A stretch of 64,000 nt of DNA from the NCBI RefSeq assembly GCF_001484765.1, contig NZ_LLXO01000030.1, forward strand, positions 1-64,000, given 5' to 3'. The notes below the pieces were generated by a model. It saw nothing but the letters and a program-made list of their open reading frames with translations, ran no database searches and was not told the DNA's origin. The stretch is from Entomohabitans teleogrylli (GTDB lineage Bacteria; Pseudomonadota; Gammaproteobacteria; Enterobacterales; Enterobacteriaceae). Of this stretch, positions 8,241 to 18,915 are shown one piece after another. The position numbers and the translations under genes were made by a program. Position 1 is the first letter of the stretch. Each line of letters starts with the position of its first letter.

Positions 8241-9404
8241 TTAGCCGGCGGCGGGCGTTGAAGGCGGCCTCTTATTCTGCGGCTTGCCGGAAAACAGGAA
8301 TCGTAATAGCGGAATACGCAGGTGGATTTCGTACAGTACCAGGGAGATACCGATCACAAATACCAGGCCGGCCAGGAATCCCAGCGCGTTGGAACTGATA
8401 TGGGGCGTGATCCACGCGCCGAAGATCAGTGTTAGCGGGTGATGTACCAGGTAAATAAATAGTGATGCGTTAACGAAGTAAGTCACGCGCGGCGAATGGA
8501 AGTTAAGCATCCGGTGTCCGAAGGCAAAGACCACATTTACCATCCACAGTCCCATCACCATCGTGATGACGCTCTCCGTTTCGTACATCCATGCGTCGCC
8601 GCTGCCGTAACGATGATTAAGTAGATAGGCGATAAACGCCAGCGCCGCTCCGACCATGCAGCCCGGAGAGGGGTTAATAAACAGCGCCTTGACGTCCGGT
8701 CGTTTAAACGCGATTGCACCCAGAATAAAGAACGGTAAATAAAACAGGGTTTGCATGACCGTAAAATTAAATAACCCATCGCTTAATAACGGCGCGTGAA
8801 TAATGAAAATAATTCTTCTGAGGGCGGCGTAGGCAATTCCCAGAAACAGAAAAATAATCGTCAGCTTACCATGCGTTATGTTTTGCCAGAATGAATGGTT
8901 ACCGTCATTAATAGCGCGGTTTTTTATTTTTTGAAACAAAAAAACACCGATCGACGTTAATATCACCAGGACCAGTAGAAACCACAGGTGGGAAACCAGT
9001 TCCCAGACCAGGGTATTATATTTTTGATACCAGGTTAGCGTATGCCAGCTTTGCGCTTTGCCTTTAACATATTGCAGCATAATAAATTGCGGCAGCGTCA
9101 ACAGGACAATAGCTGTGAGCATGGGGATCCCCACACGTTCAACGCGTACTTTCCACCAGCGCGGGCGCGGGTAGCGTAAAAACAGCATGTATGAAAAATA
9201 GCCGGAAATGACGAAAAAAACCTGCATCCGGAAGGCGTGGATAAAGTCATTAAACAGCGTTAACCACCATGATGGTTCGGCGCTATTGACGTGCCACTGG
9301 TGGCTGGAGTAAATCAGAGAAATATGAAACGGTATCCCTAAAAGCATTAACCATGCCCGGATGGAATCCAGAAAAAATTCTCTTTGTGCAGGTGCGTTAC
9401 TCAT
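8241..9404 (-). CDS. opgC: Glucan succinyltransferase OpgC
   Basis: Inner-membrane acyltransferase-3 family protein that succinylates osmoregulated periplasmic glucans. The 387-aa product has about ten membrane segments and the family opening [20 protein letters not shown]. The start is taken at 9404 ([11 protein letters not shown]) because it aligns with E. coli and has CTGGAG a few bases upstream; a longer reading from 9443 would add 13 unsupported residues. The gene is divergent from opgG, with a 250-bp shared control region. ymdB and clsC, its upstream-cluster neighbours in E. coli, are missing. Confidence 0.94.
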   Translation of the reverse strand: MSNAPAQREFFLDSIRAWLMLLGIPFHISLIYSSHQWHVNSAEPSWWLTLFNDFIHAFRMQVFFVISGYFSYMLFLRYPRPRWWKVRVERVGIPMLTAIVLLTLPQFIMLQYVKGKAQSWHTLTWYQKYNTLVWELVSHLWFLLVLVILTSIGVFLFQKIKNRAINDGNHSFWQNITHGKLTIIFLFLGIAYAALRRIIFIIHAPLLSDGLFNFTVMQTLFYLPFFILGAIAFKRPDVKALFINPSPGCMVGAALAFIAYLLNHRYGSGDAWMYETESVITMVMGLWMVNVVFAFGHRMLNFHSPRVTYFVNASLFIYLVHHPLTLIFGAWITPHISSNALGFLAGLVFVIGISLVLYEIHLRIPLLRFLFSGKPQNKRPPSTPAAG

Positions 9405-9657
9405 GTGACTCCAGAAAAATCTCAGAAATTTCGCCTTATCCATAAGGCAAACGGCCAGGCAACTGCGGGCAACCCTACACTAATTGCAATTCACTGTCTT
9501 CAGGAGTTGTGCGCATTCCCTGACCATTATCTTTTCCCGGTTTAAACTCCGCATACTGAAACAGAACAATGCCGTGATTTGGTTGTCGGAAACCTTAACT
9601 ATCCATTAAAATGGATCGGATTGATTTAAGCACACAAAGGGGGATGTGCTGGTTAAT

Positions 9658-11211
9658 ATGAAACATAAACCAAAAATGATGAAGATGCATTGGCTGGGTG
9701 CCGCTGTCATTCTGTCGCTATATACCAGCACCGTTTGGGCATTTTCTATCGATGATGTCGCTAAAGAGGCAAAGTCTCTGGCGGGTAAAAGCTATGAGGC
9801 GCCGAAAAGCAACCTGCCTTCCATTTTCCGCGACATGAAGTACGCGGACTATCAGCAGATCCAGTTTAACCATGACAAAGCCTACTGGAGCAATCTGAAG
9901 ACCCCGTTCAAGCTTGAATTCTACCATCAGGGTATGTACTTCGACACGCCGGTGGCTATCAATGAGGTCACCGCCACGGCGGTGCGTAAGATCAAATACA
10001 GCCCGGACTACTTTAGTTTTGGCGATGTGCAGCACGACAAAGACACCGTCAAGGATCTGGGATTCGCCGGGTTTAAAGTGCTTTATCCGGTCAACAGTAA
10101 AGATAAGAACGACGAAATTGTCAGCATGCTCGGCGCCAGCTACTTTCGGGTTATCGGCGCCGGTCAGGTGTACGGCCTCTCCGCGCGCGGCCTGGCTATT
10201 GACACCGCGCTGCCTTCCGGGGAAGAGTTTCCGCGTTTTCGCGAGTTCTGGATTGAACGACCGAAACCCGCCGACAAGCGTTTAACGATTTACGCGCTGC
10301 TGGATTCGCCGCGGGCGACCGGCGCCTATAAGTTTGTGGTGCTGCCGGGCCGGGATACGGTCGTTAATGTGCAGTCGAAAATTTACCTGCGCGATAAAGT
10401 GGGCAAGCTGGGCGTCGCTCCCCTGACCAGTATGTTCCTGTTTGGCCCGAATCAGCCGTCGCCGACTACTAACTTCCGTCCTGAAATTCATGACTCCAAT
10501 GGCCTGTCGATCCATGCCGGTAATGGCGAGTGGATTTGGCGGCCGCTGAATAACCCGAAACATCTGGCGGTAAGTAGTTTCACCACGGAAAATCCGCAGG
10601 GCTTTGGCTTACTGCAGCGCGGCCGTCAGTTCTCGCGCTTTGAGGATCTGGACGATCGCTATGACAAACGTCCAAGCGCCTGGGTAACACCGCAGGGTGA
10701 CTGGGGGAAAGGGCGTATCGAGCTGGTGGAAATCCCGACTAACGATGAAACCAACGATAACATCGTGGCTTACTGGACGCCGGAGCAACTGCCGGAGCCG
10801 GGTAAAGAGATGAACTATAAATATAGTATCACCTTCACCCGCGATGAAGACAAACTGCATGCCGCTGACAGCGCCTGGGTGGTGCAGACGCGCCGTTCGC
10901 AGGGGGATGTAAAACAGTCGAACCTGATTCGTCAGCCGGACGGCACCATCGCTTTTGTGGTCGATTTTACCGGCCAGCAGATGAAGACGCTGGCGGAAGA
11001 TACGCCGGTAACCGCCCAGGCCAGCATTGGCGACAACGGACAGATCGTTGAAAGCAGCGTGCGCTATAACCCGGTGATAAAAGGCTGGCGTATGGTGCTG
11101 CGCGTGAAGATCAAAGACGAGAAGAAAACCACTGAGATGCGCGCGGCGCTGGTCAATGGTGACAATACGTTGAGTGAAACCTGGAGCTACCAGCTACCTG
11201 CCAATGAATAA
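9658..11211 (+). CDS. opgG: Glucan biosynthesis protein G
   Basis: Periplasmic protein needed for the beta-1,6 branching of osmoregulated periplasmic glucans. The mature sequence begins [10 protein letters not shown] after a signal peptide ending STVWA. Its two all-beta domains are near-identical to E. coli OpgG (511 aa from the internal methionine). Start choice: ATG at 9658 (517 aa) lies 14 nt after AAAGGGGG at 9636-9643. The ATG at 9676 (MMKMHW) is the classical E. coli annotation and has no ribosome site of its own. A GTG at 9646 is too close to the ribosome site. The gene overlaps opgH by 8 bp. Confidence 0.95.
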   Translation: MKHKPKMMKMHWLGAAVILSLYTSTVWAFSIDDVAKEAKSLAGKSYEAPKSNLPSIFRDMKYADYQQIQFNHDKAYWSNLKTPFKLEFYHQGMYFDTPVAINEVTATAVRKIKYSPDYFSFGDVQHDKDTVKDLGFAGFKVLYPVNSKDKNDEIVSMLGASYFRVIGAGQVYGLSARGLAIDTALPSGEEFPRFREFWIERPKPADKRLTIYALLDSPRATGAYKFVVLPGRDTVVNVQSKIYLRDKVGKLGVAPLTSMFLFGPNQPSPTTNFRPEIHDSNGLSIHAGNGEWIWRPLNNPKHLAVSSFTTENPQGFGLLQRGRQFSRFEDLDDRYDKRPSAWVTPQGDWGKGRIELVEIPTNDETNDNIVAYWTPEQLPEPGKEMNYKYSITFTRDEDKLHAADSAWVVQTRRSQGDVKQSNLIRQPDGTIAFVVDFTGQQMKTLAEDTPVTAQASIGDNGQIVESSVRYNPVIKGWRMVLRVKIKDEKKTTEMRAALVNGDNTLSETWSYQLPANE

Positions 11212-13744
11212 ATCAACTGTAACTGTGCCTGAATATATTCAGGCTCTACCGCTTTCTGACGACCGGAAAGCGGAATTACCGACATCCAATATCCGGGCGG
11301 TGCATCAGGCGCTGGACGATGAACATCGCGACTACCCGCGTGAGGATGACGCGCCGCTGGGGTCGGTAAAGACCCGGCTGGAGGGCGCATGGCCGCAAGC
11401 CGCCGGTAGCGGCAAAGTGATCAACGATGATGAAGGGCGCACGCAGATTGAGGCGATGCCGAAGGCGAAACGCTCTTCAATGTTTCCGGATCCGTGGCGC
11501 ACTAACCCGATTGGCCGCTTCTGGGACCGCCTGCGCGGGCGCGATGTCACGCCGCGCTATCTGGCGCGCCTGACAGAAGAAGAAAAAGAGGCGGAACAGA
11601 AGTGGCGTACCGTGGGCACTATTCGCCGCTATATCCTGTTGCTGCTGACGCTGGCGCAGACCGTGGTGGCAACCTGGTATATGAAGTCTATTCTTCCTTA
11701 CCAGGGCTGGGCGCTGGTTAACCCCTCCGATATGCTTGGCCAGAATTTATGGGTGTCGTTTATGCAGCTGTTGCCCTATGTGCTGCAAAGCGGGATCCTG
11801 ATTCTGTTTGTCATTCTGTTCTGCTGGATTTCCGCCGGTTTCTGGACCGCGCTGATGGGCTTTTTACAACTGCTGATCGGCAAAGATAAGTACAGTATTT
11901 CCGCCTCGACGGTGGGTGACGAGCCTCTGAATCCGCAACATCGCACGGCGCTGATCATGCCAATCTGTAACGAGGATGTGAACCGGGTGTTCGCCGGTCT
12001 GCGCGCTACCTGGGAGTCAGTGAAGGCGACCGGTCAGCAGCAGCATTTTGATGTTTATATCCTTAGCGACAGTTACAACCCCGATATCTGCGTTGCCGAA
12101 CAGAAGGCGTGGATGGAACTGGTAGCCGAAGTGCAGGGCGAAGGGCAGATCTTCTATCGCCGCCGCCGCCGCCGCGTCAAACGTAAGAGCGGTAATATCG
12201 ACGATTTCTGCCGGCGCTGGGGCAGCCAGTACAGCTATATGGTGGTACTGGACGCTGACTCAGTGATGAGCGGCGAATGTCTGACCGGCCTGGTGCGTCT
12301 GATGGAGGCGAATCCGAATGCCGGGATTATTCAGTCCTCTCCGCGGGCATCGGGCATGGACACGCTTTATGCGCGCTGCCAGCAGTTCGCCACCCGGGTG
12401 TACGGGCCGCTGTTTACCGCCGGCCTGCATTTCTGGCAACTGGGGGAGTCCCACTACTGGGGACATAACGCCATCATCCGCGTTAAGCCTTTTATTGAGC
12501 ACTGCGCGCTGGCGCCGTTGCCCGGCGAAGGAAACTTCGCGGGTTCGATTCTCTCCCATGACTTTGTCGAAGCGGCGTTGATGCGCCGTGCCGGCTGGGG
12601 GGTGTGGATCGCCTACGATCTGCCCGGCTCTTATGAAGAGTTGCCGCCGAACCTGCTGGATGAGCTCAAGCGCGACCGCCGCTGGTGCCAGGGTAACCTG
12701 ATGAACTTCCGGCTGTTTCTGGTGAAAGGTATGCACCCGGTGCACCGGGCAGTGTTCCTGACCGGGGTAATGTCGTATCTGTCGGCGCCACTGTGGTTTA
12801 TGTTCCTGGCGCTGTCGACGGCGCTGCAGGTGGTGCATGCGCTCACTGAGCCGCAGTACTTCCTGCAGCCGCGCCAGCTGTATCCGGTTTGGCCGCAGTG
12901 GCGTCCGGAGCTGGCGATCGGTCTGTTCGCTTCCACCATGGTATTGCTGTTCCTGCCGAAACTGCTGAGTATTATTCTGGTCTGGTGCAAAGGACCGAAA
13001 GCCTATGGCGGCTTTGTGCGGGTAACCCTTTCCTTACTGCTGGAAGTGCTGTTCTCTGTGCTGCTGGCGCCGGTGCGGATGCTGTTCCACACCGTGTTCG
13101 TGGTCAGCGCGTTCCTTGGCTGGGAGGTCGCCTGGAACTCGCCGCAGCGCGATGATGATTCCACCCCGTGGAGCGAGGCGTTTATGCGTCATGGCTCCCA
13201 ATTGCTGCTGGGGCTGGTGTGGGCCATCGGAATGGCGTGGCTGGATCTGCGTTTCCTGTTCTGGCTGGCGCCGATCGTGTTCTCGCTGATTTTGTCGCCG
13301 TTTGTGTCGGTGATTTCCAGCCGGGCGACAGCAGGGCTGCGCAGCAAGCGCTGGAAATTGTTCCTGATTCCGGAAGAGTATTCGCCGCCGCAGGTGCTGG
13401 TCGATACCGACAAGTACCTGGAACTGAACCGCAGTCGCGAGCTGGGGGATGGCTTTATGCATGCCGTATTTAACCCGTCCCTGAACGCGCTGGCTACCGC
13501 GATGGCTACCGCTCGCCATCGTCGCAGCCAGGTGCTGGAAATCGCCCGCGATCGCCACGTTGAGCAGGCATTGAACGAGACACCGGATAAACTGAACCGC
13601 GATCGCCGGCTGGTGTTGTTAAGCGATCCGGTTACTATGTCCCGCCTGCACTATCGGGTCTGGGCGTTTCCGGAAAAGTACTCTTCGTGGGTCAGTCATT
13701 ACCAGACGCTGCAGCTTAATCCTCAGACGCTGCGCCACGGCTAA
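11204..13744 (+). CDS. opgH: Glucan glucosyltransferase OpgH
   Basis: Inner-membrane glycosyltransferase (GT2 family) that polymerises UDP-glucose into the linear beta-1,2 glucan backbone and exports it. In E. coli it also delays FtsZ assembly in rich medium. The 846-aa product has an N-terminal cytoplasmic region, paired membrane helices around 140-215, a catalytic domain with the LDADS metal-binding motif and the DRRWCQGN (Q..RW) motif, then a multi-span C-terminal half. The start at 11204 (MNKSTV) aligns with E. coli and lies inside the end of opgG, implying coupling. The run of arginines near [11 protein letters not shown] is normal for the family. Confidence 0.96.
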   Translation: MNKSTVTVPEYIQALPLSDDRKAELPTSNIRAVHQALDDEHRDYPREDDAPLGSVKTRLEGAWPQAAGSGKVINDDEGRTQIEAMPKAKRSSMFPDPWRTNPIGRFWDRLRGRDVTPRYLARLTEEEKEAEQKWRTVGTIRRYILLLLTLAQTVVATWYMKSILPYQGWALVNPSDMLGQNLWVSFMQLLPYVLQSGILILFVILFCWISAGFWTALMGFLQLLIGKDKYSISASTVGDEPLNPQHRTALIMPICNEDVNRVFAGLRATWESVKATGQQQHFDVYILSDSYNPDICVAEQKAWMELVAEVQGEGQIFYRRRRRRVKRKSGNIDDFCRRWGSQYSYMVVLDADSVMSGECLTGLVRLMEANPNAGIIQSSPRASGMDTLYARCQQFATRVYGPLFTAGLHFWQLGESHYWGHNAIIRVKPFIEHCALAPLPGEGNFAGSILSHDFVEAALMRRAGWGVWIAYDLPGSYEELPPNLLDELKRDRRWCQGNLMNFRLFLVKGMHPVHRAVFLTGVMSYLSAPLWFMFLALSTALQVVHALTEPQYFLQPRQLYPVWPQWRPELAIGLFASTMVLLFLPKLLSIILVWCKGPKAYGGFVRVTLSLLLEVLFSVLLAPVRMLFHTVFVVSAFLGWEVAWNSPQRDDDSTPWSEAFMRHGSQLLLGLVWAIGMAWLDLRFLFWLAPIVFSLILSPFVSVISSRATAGLRSKRWKLFLIPEEYSPPQVLVDTDKYLELNRSRELGDGFMHAVFNPSLNALATAMATARHRRSQVLEIARDRHVEQALNETPDKLNRDRRLVLLSDPVTMSRLHYRVWAFPEKYSSWVSHYQTLQLNPQTLRHG

Positions 13745-13770
13745 AACATCGCCAGCCTGTTAAGGCTTTA

Positions 13771-13803
13771 AAATACCGCTGGTTTTACCGGCGGTATTTT
13801 TTT
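13771..13803 (+). terminator. Terminator of the opgGH operon
   Basis: A 9-bp stem AAATACCGC (13771-13779) / GCGGTATTT (13791-13799) ends in a run of seven T residues. It isolates the opgGH transcript from the pyrophosphatase gene that follows. Confidence 0.88.
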
Positions 13804-13890
13804 CCCGTTCACCGGCCAGACGGTCATGTCATCGGCCTGTCATACACTCTGCGTAATCTGCACTCTCCTGATTACAAAAGAGTCATCATC

Positions 13891-14487
13891 ATGTTTCTGG
13901 TCAAAAAATTATTGCTCAGCGTGGCGCTGTTTTCGGCGTCAGTACAGGCGCAAAATATTCTCGATTTTCCACAGCCGGAAAATAATCCCGATGAGTTTTA
14001 TGCGGTTACTGAAATTCCGGCGGGCGGTATCATTAAATATGAAACTGATGCGGCTACCGGTTTTATCATCGCCGATCGTTTTCAGTCTATGCCGGTGGCG
14101 TACCCGGCAAACTACGGTTCGTTGACCCAGTCACTGGCGGGAGATGGCGATCCGCTGGATGTGGTGTTCTATACCCGGGCGCCGCTGGCGCCGGGCACGT
14201 TGATCAAACTGCGACCGATCGGCGTTCTGAAGATGGTCGACGGCGGGGAGCAGGATGACAAGATCGTTGCTGTTCCGGTCAGCAAAGTTGACCCGACCTG
14301 GGACAATATCCATAACGTTACCGATTTGCCGGCGATTGAGCAGCAGCGACTGGAAGCATTTTTCCGGGTCTATAAACAGTTGCCAGACGGACGCAAAAAG
14401 GTCGAGCTGAATGGCTTTAGCGATGCCGCGGCGGCGAAGCAGGAAATTAAACAGGCGTGGGATGGCTGGAAGGCGAAGCACCCATAG
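13891..14487 (+). CDS. Exported family-I inorganic pyrophosphatase
   Basis: Hydrolyses pyrophosphate to phosphate. The 198-aa product has a signal peptide (hydrophobic core 7-17, cleavage after VQA at about 20) in front of a family-I pyrophosphatase domain. The metal-binding signature DGDPLDVV is at about 85-92, with the usual aspartates in DGGEQDDKI and a lysine-rich C-terminal helix. Cytoplasmic Ppa lacks a leader, so this is a periplasmic paralogue. The ATG has only a weak AAAAGAG upstream. It has no counterpart at this place in E. coli K-12. Its role is unknown; recovering phosphate from periplasmic pyrophosphate is an inference. Confidence 0.85.
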   Translation: MFLVKKLLLSVALFSASVQAQNILDFPQPENNPDEFYAVTEIPAGGIIKYETDAATGFIIADRFQSMPVAYPANYGSLTQSLAGDGDPLDVVFYTRAPLAPGTLIKLRPIGVLKMVDGGEQDDKIVAVPVSKVDPTWDNIHNVTDLPAIEQQRLEAFFRVYKQLPDGRKKVELNGFSDAAAAKQEIKQAWDGWKAKHP

Positions 14488-14510
14488 TCCCGGTTCAGGC
14501 AGAGAACGGC

Positions 14511-14549
14511 AAAGCGCGATGATCTCTGATGGGTTTTCAGCGCGCTTTT
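14511..14549 (+). terminator. Possible weak terminator of the pyrophosphatase gene
   Basis: AAAGCGCG (14511-14518) pairs with CGCGCTTT (14541-14548) across a 22-nt loop, followed by only one further T. The large loop makes it weak. Confidence 0.4.
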
Positions 14550-14624
14550 GGCTATGCTTTTCCTGAGGCGCCCGCGGGAGAACCGGAAGATATTTCTCAC
14601 TCCACGGTGAATGGCGTATCATCT

Positions 14625-14655
14625 GCGCCGGCGTTGGTTTGCGCCGGCGTTTTTT
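14625..14655 (+). terminator. Strong terminator just upstream of yceK
   Basis: A perfect 9-bp GC stem GCGCCGGCG (14625-14633 and 14641-14649, self-complementary) with a 7-nt loop is followed by six T residues. It ends 28 bases before the yceK start, so it either terminates transcription from the pyrophosphatase gene or acts as a leader terminator for yceK. Confidence 0.85.
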
Positions 14656-14682
14656 GATGGCGGTATTTCCCCTGGAGGAGTG

Positions 14683-14910
14683 ATGAAGGCTGTTATGGTT
14701 GCCATTATGGTGCTGCTGCTGAGCGGCTGCGGCAGTATTATCAGCCGGGCGATCCCGGGGCAAGGGCACGGGAATCAGTACTATCCCGGCGTCCAGTGGG
14801 ATGTGCGTGATACTTCGTGGCGCTATATCACTGTGCTGGATTTACCTTTTTCGCTGATCCTGGATACGTTGTTACTGCCGCTGGACGCTCATCACGGTCC
14901 TTACGAATAA
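14683..14910 (+). CDS. yceK: Lipoprotein YceK
   Basis: Small lipoprotein of 75 aa (same length as E. coli YceK). The lipobox LLSGC puts the lipidated cysteine at about residue 16. The conserved body includes GQGHGNQYYPGVQWDVRD and the C-terminal HHGPYE. It belongs to the DUF1375 family, whose function is unknown. The start at 14683 is chosen because GGAGGAG lies at 14674-14680; a longer in-frame reading from 14611 would run through the terminator hairpin. Confidence 0.92.
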   Translation: MKAVMVAIMVLLLSGCGSIISRAIPGQGHGNQYYPGVQWDVRDTSWRYITVLDLPFSLILDTLLLPLDAHHGPYE

Positions 14911-14936
14911 GAGGTAAGCGGCGCTTACCTCTATTT
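14911..14936. terminator. Bidirectional hairpin between yceK and msyB
   Basis: GAGGTAAGCG (14911-14920) is the inverse of CGCTTACCTC (14922-14931), with TATTTT after it on the plus strand and TTATTC on the minus strand. It lies between convergent genes. Confidence 0.65.
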
Positions 14937-14976
14937 TGCCGGCGCCTGGGCTATCCGGCATCCGCGGAACAATGGC

Positions 14977-15351
14977 TTAACGTTCGTCCCATTCGTCGGC
15001 GGCCGCCTGGCCTTCTTCCGTATCCAGCGGAGGTTCGAGCTGAAACTCGCCGTCGTCCCACTCATGCAGCGTATTTTCTTCCAGCCACTCCTGGCGGAGC
15101 TCAATTTCGTCAAAGTCGCCGTCAAAGACGCTTTGCGCCGCTTCGCCGCTGAGCACTGGCAGACATTCGCCTTCCTCTCCCTCTTCGGCGAAAAATTCTG
15201 CCTGCCACATGATGTCGCCATCCTGCAGGATATATTTCTGGATATTCAACTGACGGACATCGGCATCTTCTTCCTCCACGCCGGGGCTACTGGCGAGGAA
15301 CTCTTCACGTGCGGCATCAATAGCTTCTTCCAGAGTGGCATACATGGACAT
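14977..15351 (-). CDS. msyB: Acidic protein MsyB
   Basis: Very acidic 124-aa protein, the same length as E. coli MsyB, ending DTEEGQAAADEWDER. In E. coli extra copies suppress secY and secA temperature-sensitive mutations; its normal role is unclear. The ATG at 15351 is preceded on the minus strand by AGGGAGATAATC. In E. coli the drug-efflux gene mdtG lies next to it, but here the following gene on this strand side is lpxL. Confidence 0.93.
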   Translation of the reverse strand: MSMYATLEEAIDAAREEFLASSPGVEEEDADVRQLNIQKYILQDGDIMWQAEFFAEEGEEGECLPVLSGEAAQSVFDGDFDEIELRQEWLEENTLHEWDDGEFQLEPPLDTEEGQAAADEWDER

Positions 15352-15461
15352 GATTATCTCCCTGAGTCTGTGCGGATGTTTCAGAAAAAGAATAGCCGAA
15401 CTTTTGTCAGGTCAAGGCCGCGATGATAAAAAAATCTGTCGCAGGCCGCGCAGGGCGGGGC

Positions 15462-15560
15462 TTAGTCCGGGAGCAGTCTGGTTATCTCTGCGTTGATGGC
15501 GTCGTAAAGCTCTTCGGGCGAGGGAGACCCGCAATCTGCGGGGCTCCGGTTGATAAATGC
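15462..15560 (-). pseudogene. Possible gene remnant downstream of lpxL
   Basis: After the lpxL stop, a different frame on the minus strand stays open with ordinary codons and ends SPEELYDAINAEITRLLPD before a TAA (15462-15464). It has no usable start codon, since the frame closes inside lpxL. It looks like the tail of a lost gene but could be chance. It does not resemble the end of mdtG. Confidence 0.25.
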
Positions 15561-15561
15561 A

Positions 15562-16482
15562 TTAATACCGTGAGGGAACCCCTTCCGGACGCGTCTTAAA
15601 GCGACGGTGCAGCCACATGTATTGTTCCGGCGCCATCAGAATGCATTTTTCGACGATTTTGTTCATCCATAGCGCGGTAGACTCCGCGCTGTCGAGGGGC
15701 GGCGCACTTTCCGGCTCCAGAATGATCATCTCATAACCTTTGCCGTCCGGCTTGCGGCGTGGCACAAACGGGACAATCGCCGCCTGCGACATGCGCGCCA
15801 GCATCCAGGTACCGGTGGTGGTAGCGGCCTGCTCCACGGCGAACAGGGGAACAAACACACTACTGCGCGGGCCATAATCATGATCCGGCGCATACCAGAT
15901 GATCTCGCCGTGCTTCAGGGCTCTGACCATCCCCTTGAGATCCTTGCGGTCAAGCATCGCTTTATTTGAGCGCAGACGGCCCCAGGTCTGCAGCCAGTCC
16001 AGCAGCGGGTTATCGTTAGGACGATACACGCCGATACCCGGGTTATGGATACCGAAAATTCGCGCCCCCAGTTCCAGGGTCAGAAAATGTAAACCGATCA
16101 GCAAAATGCCTTTTTTCTGTTCCTGCAATGCCCTTACTATCCCGGTACCGGAGACATCAAACCAGCGTTCAATGCGCCAGGTGGGCCAGAACCAGGCCAT
16201 GCCGGTTTCCATAACCCCCATACCGACGGACTCAAAATTCTTTACCACCATTTGGTGACGTTCATTGTCGCTCATCTCCGGGAAGCACAATTCCAGATTG
16301 CGGTAGGCGATTCTGGCGCGTCGCTTCATAAAACGCATCGCCAGGCGACCAATCCCACAGCCAAGGCGGTAGATAACCGGGTAGGGGAGTAGCACCACCA
16401 GATACAGCGCGCCAATGCCCAGCCAGGTCAGCCAGAAACGAGGATGCAGTAACGACAGCGAAAAACGGGGTAAATGAGTCAT
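15562..16482 (-). CDS. lpxL: Lipid A lauroyl acyltransferase LpxL
   Basis: Inner-membrane enzyme (formerly HtrB) that adds a secondary laurate from lauroyl-ACP to Kdo2-lipid IVA. The 306 aa match E. coli exactly in length. A membrane anchor spans about 17-38, the catalytic HX4E motif is HFLTLE (His132, Glu137), and the conserved stretch around [14 protein letters not shown] follows near 200. The C-terminus [12 protein letters not shown] is identical to E. coli. It is divergent from trhO with about 200 bp between them. Confidence 0.97.
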   Translation of the reverse strand: MTHLPRFSLSLLHPRFWLTWLGIGALYLVVLLPYPVIYRLGCGIGRLAMRFMKRRARIAYRNLELCFPEMSDNERHQMVVKNFESVGMGVMETGMAWFWPTWRIERWFDVSGTGIVRALQEQKKGILLIGLHFLTLELGARIFGIHNPGIGVYRPNDNPLLDWLQTWGRLRSNKAMLDRKDLKGMVRALKHGEIIWYAPDHDYGPRSSVFVPLFAVEQAATTTGTWMLARMSQAAIVPFVPRRKPDGKGYEMIILEPESAPPLDSAESTALWMNKIVEKCILMAPEQYMWLHRRFKTRPEGVPSRY

Positions 16483-16682
16483 GAAAATCCTGTTGTATCA
16501 GAGCTTCAACTATCCATCGCACTATTGTGACATTTTTTAAGAAGATACCAAAATTGTCCCCGATCCTGCGTCAGAGTGAGAACGGGGGAATTAAATGTAG
16601 CGTAAAATGTAAGGATGTAAATTATCTGTAATTGCTTTATGATCGCGCGTCTTTTTACCGCCACGATCAGGAAGGGTACACC

Positions 16683-17732
16683 ATGCCAGTGTTACACAAC
16701 CGAATTTCCAATGAAGAACTGAGAGCGAAGATGCTGGCGGAGAGCGAACCGCGCACCACCGTCTCTTTTTATAAGTATTTCACCATCGACGATGCGCAGG
16801 CTTTTCGCGACGCTCTGTACCAGGCATTTGTCGCGCTGCAAGTTTTTGGCCGCGTCTATATCGCCCGGGAAGGGATCAACGCCCAGGTCAGTGTACCGGC
16901 AAGCCGTCTGGAGGCGTTACGTGCCACGCTATCTGATTTCCATCCGGCGCTGGACGGGCTGCGGTTGAATATCGCTCTTGATGATGACGGGCGTTCATTC
17001 TGGGTTCTGCGCATGAAAGTACGCGAACGCATTGTGGCTGACGGAATCGACGATCCGACATTTAATCCCGGCGATGTCGGGGAGTATCTGAAAGCCCCGC
17101 AAGTGAATGCGCTGCTTGATGATCCGGATGCGCTGTTCATCGACATGCGTAATCACTATGAATATGAAGTCGGCCGTTTTGAGAACGCGCTGGAAATCCC
17201 GGCGGATACCTTCCGCGAGCAGTTGCCTAAAGCAGTGGAGATGATGGAAGCGCACCGCGAGCGTAAAATCGTCATGTACTGTACCGGAGGGATTCGCTGC
17301 GAAAAGGCCAGCGCCTGGATGCGCCATAATGGCTTTAATCAGGTTTACCATATCGAAGGCGGTATCATTGAGTATGTGCGCCGTGCCAGAGAACTGGGGC
17401 TGCCGGTACGCTTTGTCGGTAAAAACTTTGTGTTTGATGAGCGGATGGGCGAGCGGATCTCTGAGGATGTGATTGCTCATTGCCATCAGTGCGGGGCACC
17501 CTGCGACAGCCACACCAACTGTAAGAATGACGGCTGTCACCTGCTGTTTATTCAGTGTCCGGACTGCGCCGCGAAGTATGATGGATGTTGTAGCGTGAGT
17601 TGCCAGCAGGAACTGGCGCTGCCGCAGGAAGAGCAGCGGCGGCGGCGCGCCGGGCGGGAAAGTGAAGCCAGAATCTTTAATAAATCCCGCGGAGCGCTGC
17701 GGATCAGGCCGACGATAGCCGATCCGGAGTAA
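16683..17732 (+). CDS. trhO: tRNA uridine-34 hydroxylase TrhO
   Basis: Rhodanese-family protein (formerly YceA) that makes 5-hydroxyuridine at the wobble position of several tRNAs using oxygen. The 349-aa product has an N-terminal UPF0176 domain (about 1-95), a rhodanese domain (about 130-235) with active-site Cys200 in [13 protein letters not shown], and a C-terminal cysteine-rich zinc-binding region (CHQCG, CPDC, CCSVSC). The ATG at 16683 follows AGGAAG at 16669-16674; an upstream in-frame ATG at 16632 is not supported by homology. Confidence 0.94.
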   Translation: MPVLHNRISNEELRAKMLAESEPRTTVSFYKYFTIDDAQAFRDALYQAFVALQVFGRVYIAREGINAQVSVPASRLEALRATLSDFHPALDGLRLNIALDDDGRSFWVLRMKVRERIVADGIDDPTFNPGDVGEYLKAPQVNALLDDPDALFIDMRNHYEYEVGRFENALEIPADTFREQLPKAVEMMEAHRERKIVMYCTGGIRCEKASAWMRHNGFNQVYHIEGGIIEYVRRARELGLPVRFVGKNFVFDERMGERISEDVIAHCHQCGAPCDSHTNCKNDGCHLLFIQCPDCAAKYDGCCSVSCQQELALPQEEQRRRRAGRESEARIFNKSRGALRIRPTIADPE

Positions 17733-17740
17733 TCGCGACA

Positions 17741-17764
17741 TTCCGGCCCGCTTGCGGGCCGGAA
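17741..17764. terminator. Hairpin between convergent trhO and yceI
   Basis: An almost continuous inverted repeat, TTCCGGCCCGC (17741-17751) with GCGGGCCGGAA (17754-17764), lies between two convergent stop codons. There is no U-tract, so it probably blocks transcripts from both sides only partly. Confidence 0.55.
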
Positions 17765-17770
17765 ATCGGG

Positions 17771-18346
17771 TTACTTCTGCTGAACCCCTTCCACAGAGAT
17801 AATCAGATCCACTTCCTGGGAGGCCGGTCCCAGATCTTTGGTGATGTTGAAATCTTTGAGGCTGATTTTACCTTCGGCTTCAAAGCCCGCGCGAACGCCA
17901 CCCCACGGATCATTACCCTGACCGATTAATTTCGCCTCCAGAGTAACCGGTTTGGTCACGCCATTCAGCGTCAGATCGCCGGTGATGTTCAGCTCGTCGC
18001 CTTCTTTCTTCACCGCCGTGGATTTAAAGGTTGCCTGCGGATATTTACCGGTATTCAGGAACTCGGCGCCGCGCAGGTGTTTGTCGCGTTCCGCGTGGTT
18101 TGTATCAAGGCTCGCGGTATTAATGGTGACGTCAACTTTATCCGCTGAGGGGTCTTTCTCATCGAAGGTGAAAGTGCCGTCAAAGTCTTTAAATGTCCCG
18201 TACAGCCAGCTGTAGCCCAGATGCTGAATGCGGAAATTGATGAAGGCGTGCTGACCTTCTTTATCAATTTTATAATCGGCAGCGACAGCGGAACCGGTGG
18301 TCAGTAACAGGGCACCTAAGGTGATCCCCAGCAGGCTTTTCTTCAT
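17771..18346 (-). CDS. yceI: Periplasmic YceI-family protein
   Basis: Exported lipocalin-like beta-barrel protein of the YceI family, which can bind polyisoprenoid-type ligands. The product is 191 aa (same as E. coli). It has a signal peptide ending SAVA (cleavage before ADYKIDKEG), the family opening with [18 protein letters not shown], and the central [13 protein letters not shown] block. The start at 18346 (MKKSLLG) is chosen because GGAG precedes it at the proper distance and it matches E. coli. It lies 14 bp downstream of yceJ, in one operon. Confidence 0.95.
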   Translation of the reverse strand: MKKSLLGITLGALLLTTGSAVAADYKIDKEGQHAFINFRIQHLGYSWLYGTFKDFDGTFTFDEKDPSADKVDVTINTASLDTNHAERDKHLRGAEFLNTGKYPQATFKSTAVKKEGDELNITGDLTLNGVTKPVTLEAKLIGQGNDPWGGVRAGFEAEGKISLKDFNITKDLGPASQEVDLIISVEGVQQK

Positions 18347-18360
18347 ATTATGCTCCATGA

Positions 18361-18915
18361 TTAATGTGTCGCCTTCCCGAGCATACGCTTCAGGGTGGCG
18401 TCTTTATCGACAAAGTGGTGCTTCAGGGCAGCCAGCGCATGCAGCAGTGACAGAATCACTACAAACCATGCCAGCCACAGGTGAATCTGCCCGGCGAGGT
18501 CGGCCTGAACGCCGGCGTCGCTGAGGGTGGCAGGGATCTCCACCAGACCAAACACGCTGATGGGTTTTCCATCGGCGGTGGAAATCAGGTAGCCGCTAAT
18601 CAAGATAGAGAAGAGCAGCAGGTACAGCAGAATATGGGCGCCAGCCGACGCCGCCCGGGTCAGCTTTGAGTAACCAGGCAGAGCGGGCGGCGGCGGGGAG
18701 AGAAAGCGCCATATCACCCGTATCACCAGGACCAGCAGCAGGATGATACCGATGCTTTTGTGCAATTCAGGGGCCTTGTGGTACCAGACATCGTAGTAGC
18801 CCAGTGACACCATCCATAGCCCCAGTCCAAACATGCCATATACCGTGATGGCTACCAGCCAGTGGAGCGCTACGGAAAATGCGCCAAACCGTTCCCGGGT
18901 ATTACGCCATTGCAT
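18361..18915 (-). CDS. yceJ: Cytochrome b561 YceJ
   Basis: Diheme cytochrome b561 of the inner membrane, 184 aa (E. coli 188), with four membrane helices and conserved histidines that should ligate two b hemes (ALHW near 17-20, HKSIG near 52-56, HILLY near 94, and the last helix [10 protein letters not shown]). It may pass electrons between quinol and a periplasmic partner. The co-transcribed YceI is a candidate partner by context only. Confidence 0.9.
   Translation of the reverse strand: MQWRNTRERFGAFSVALHWLVAITVYGMFGLGLWMVSLGYYDVWYHKAPELHKSIGIILLLVLVIRVIWRFLSPPPPALPGYSKLTRAASAGAHILLYLLLFSILISGYLISTADGKPISVFGLVEIPATLSDAGVQADLAGQIHLWLAWFVVILSLLHALAALKHHFVDKDATLKRMLGKATH

Noticed and set aside
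12163-12180. CGCCGC simple repeat inside opgH
   Set aside because: It encodes the conserved arginine run of OpgH, which E. coli shares.
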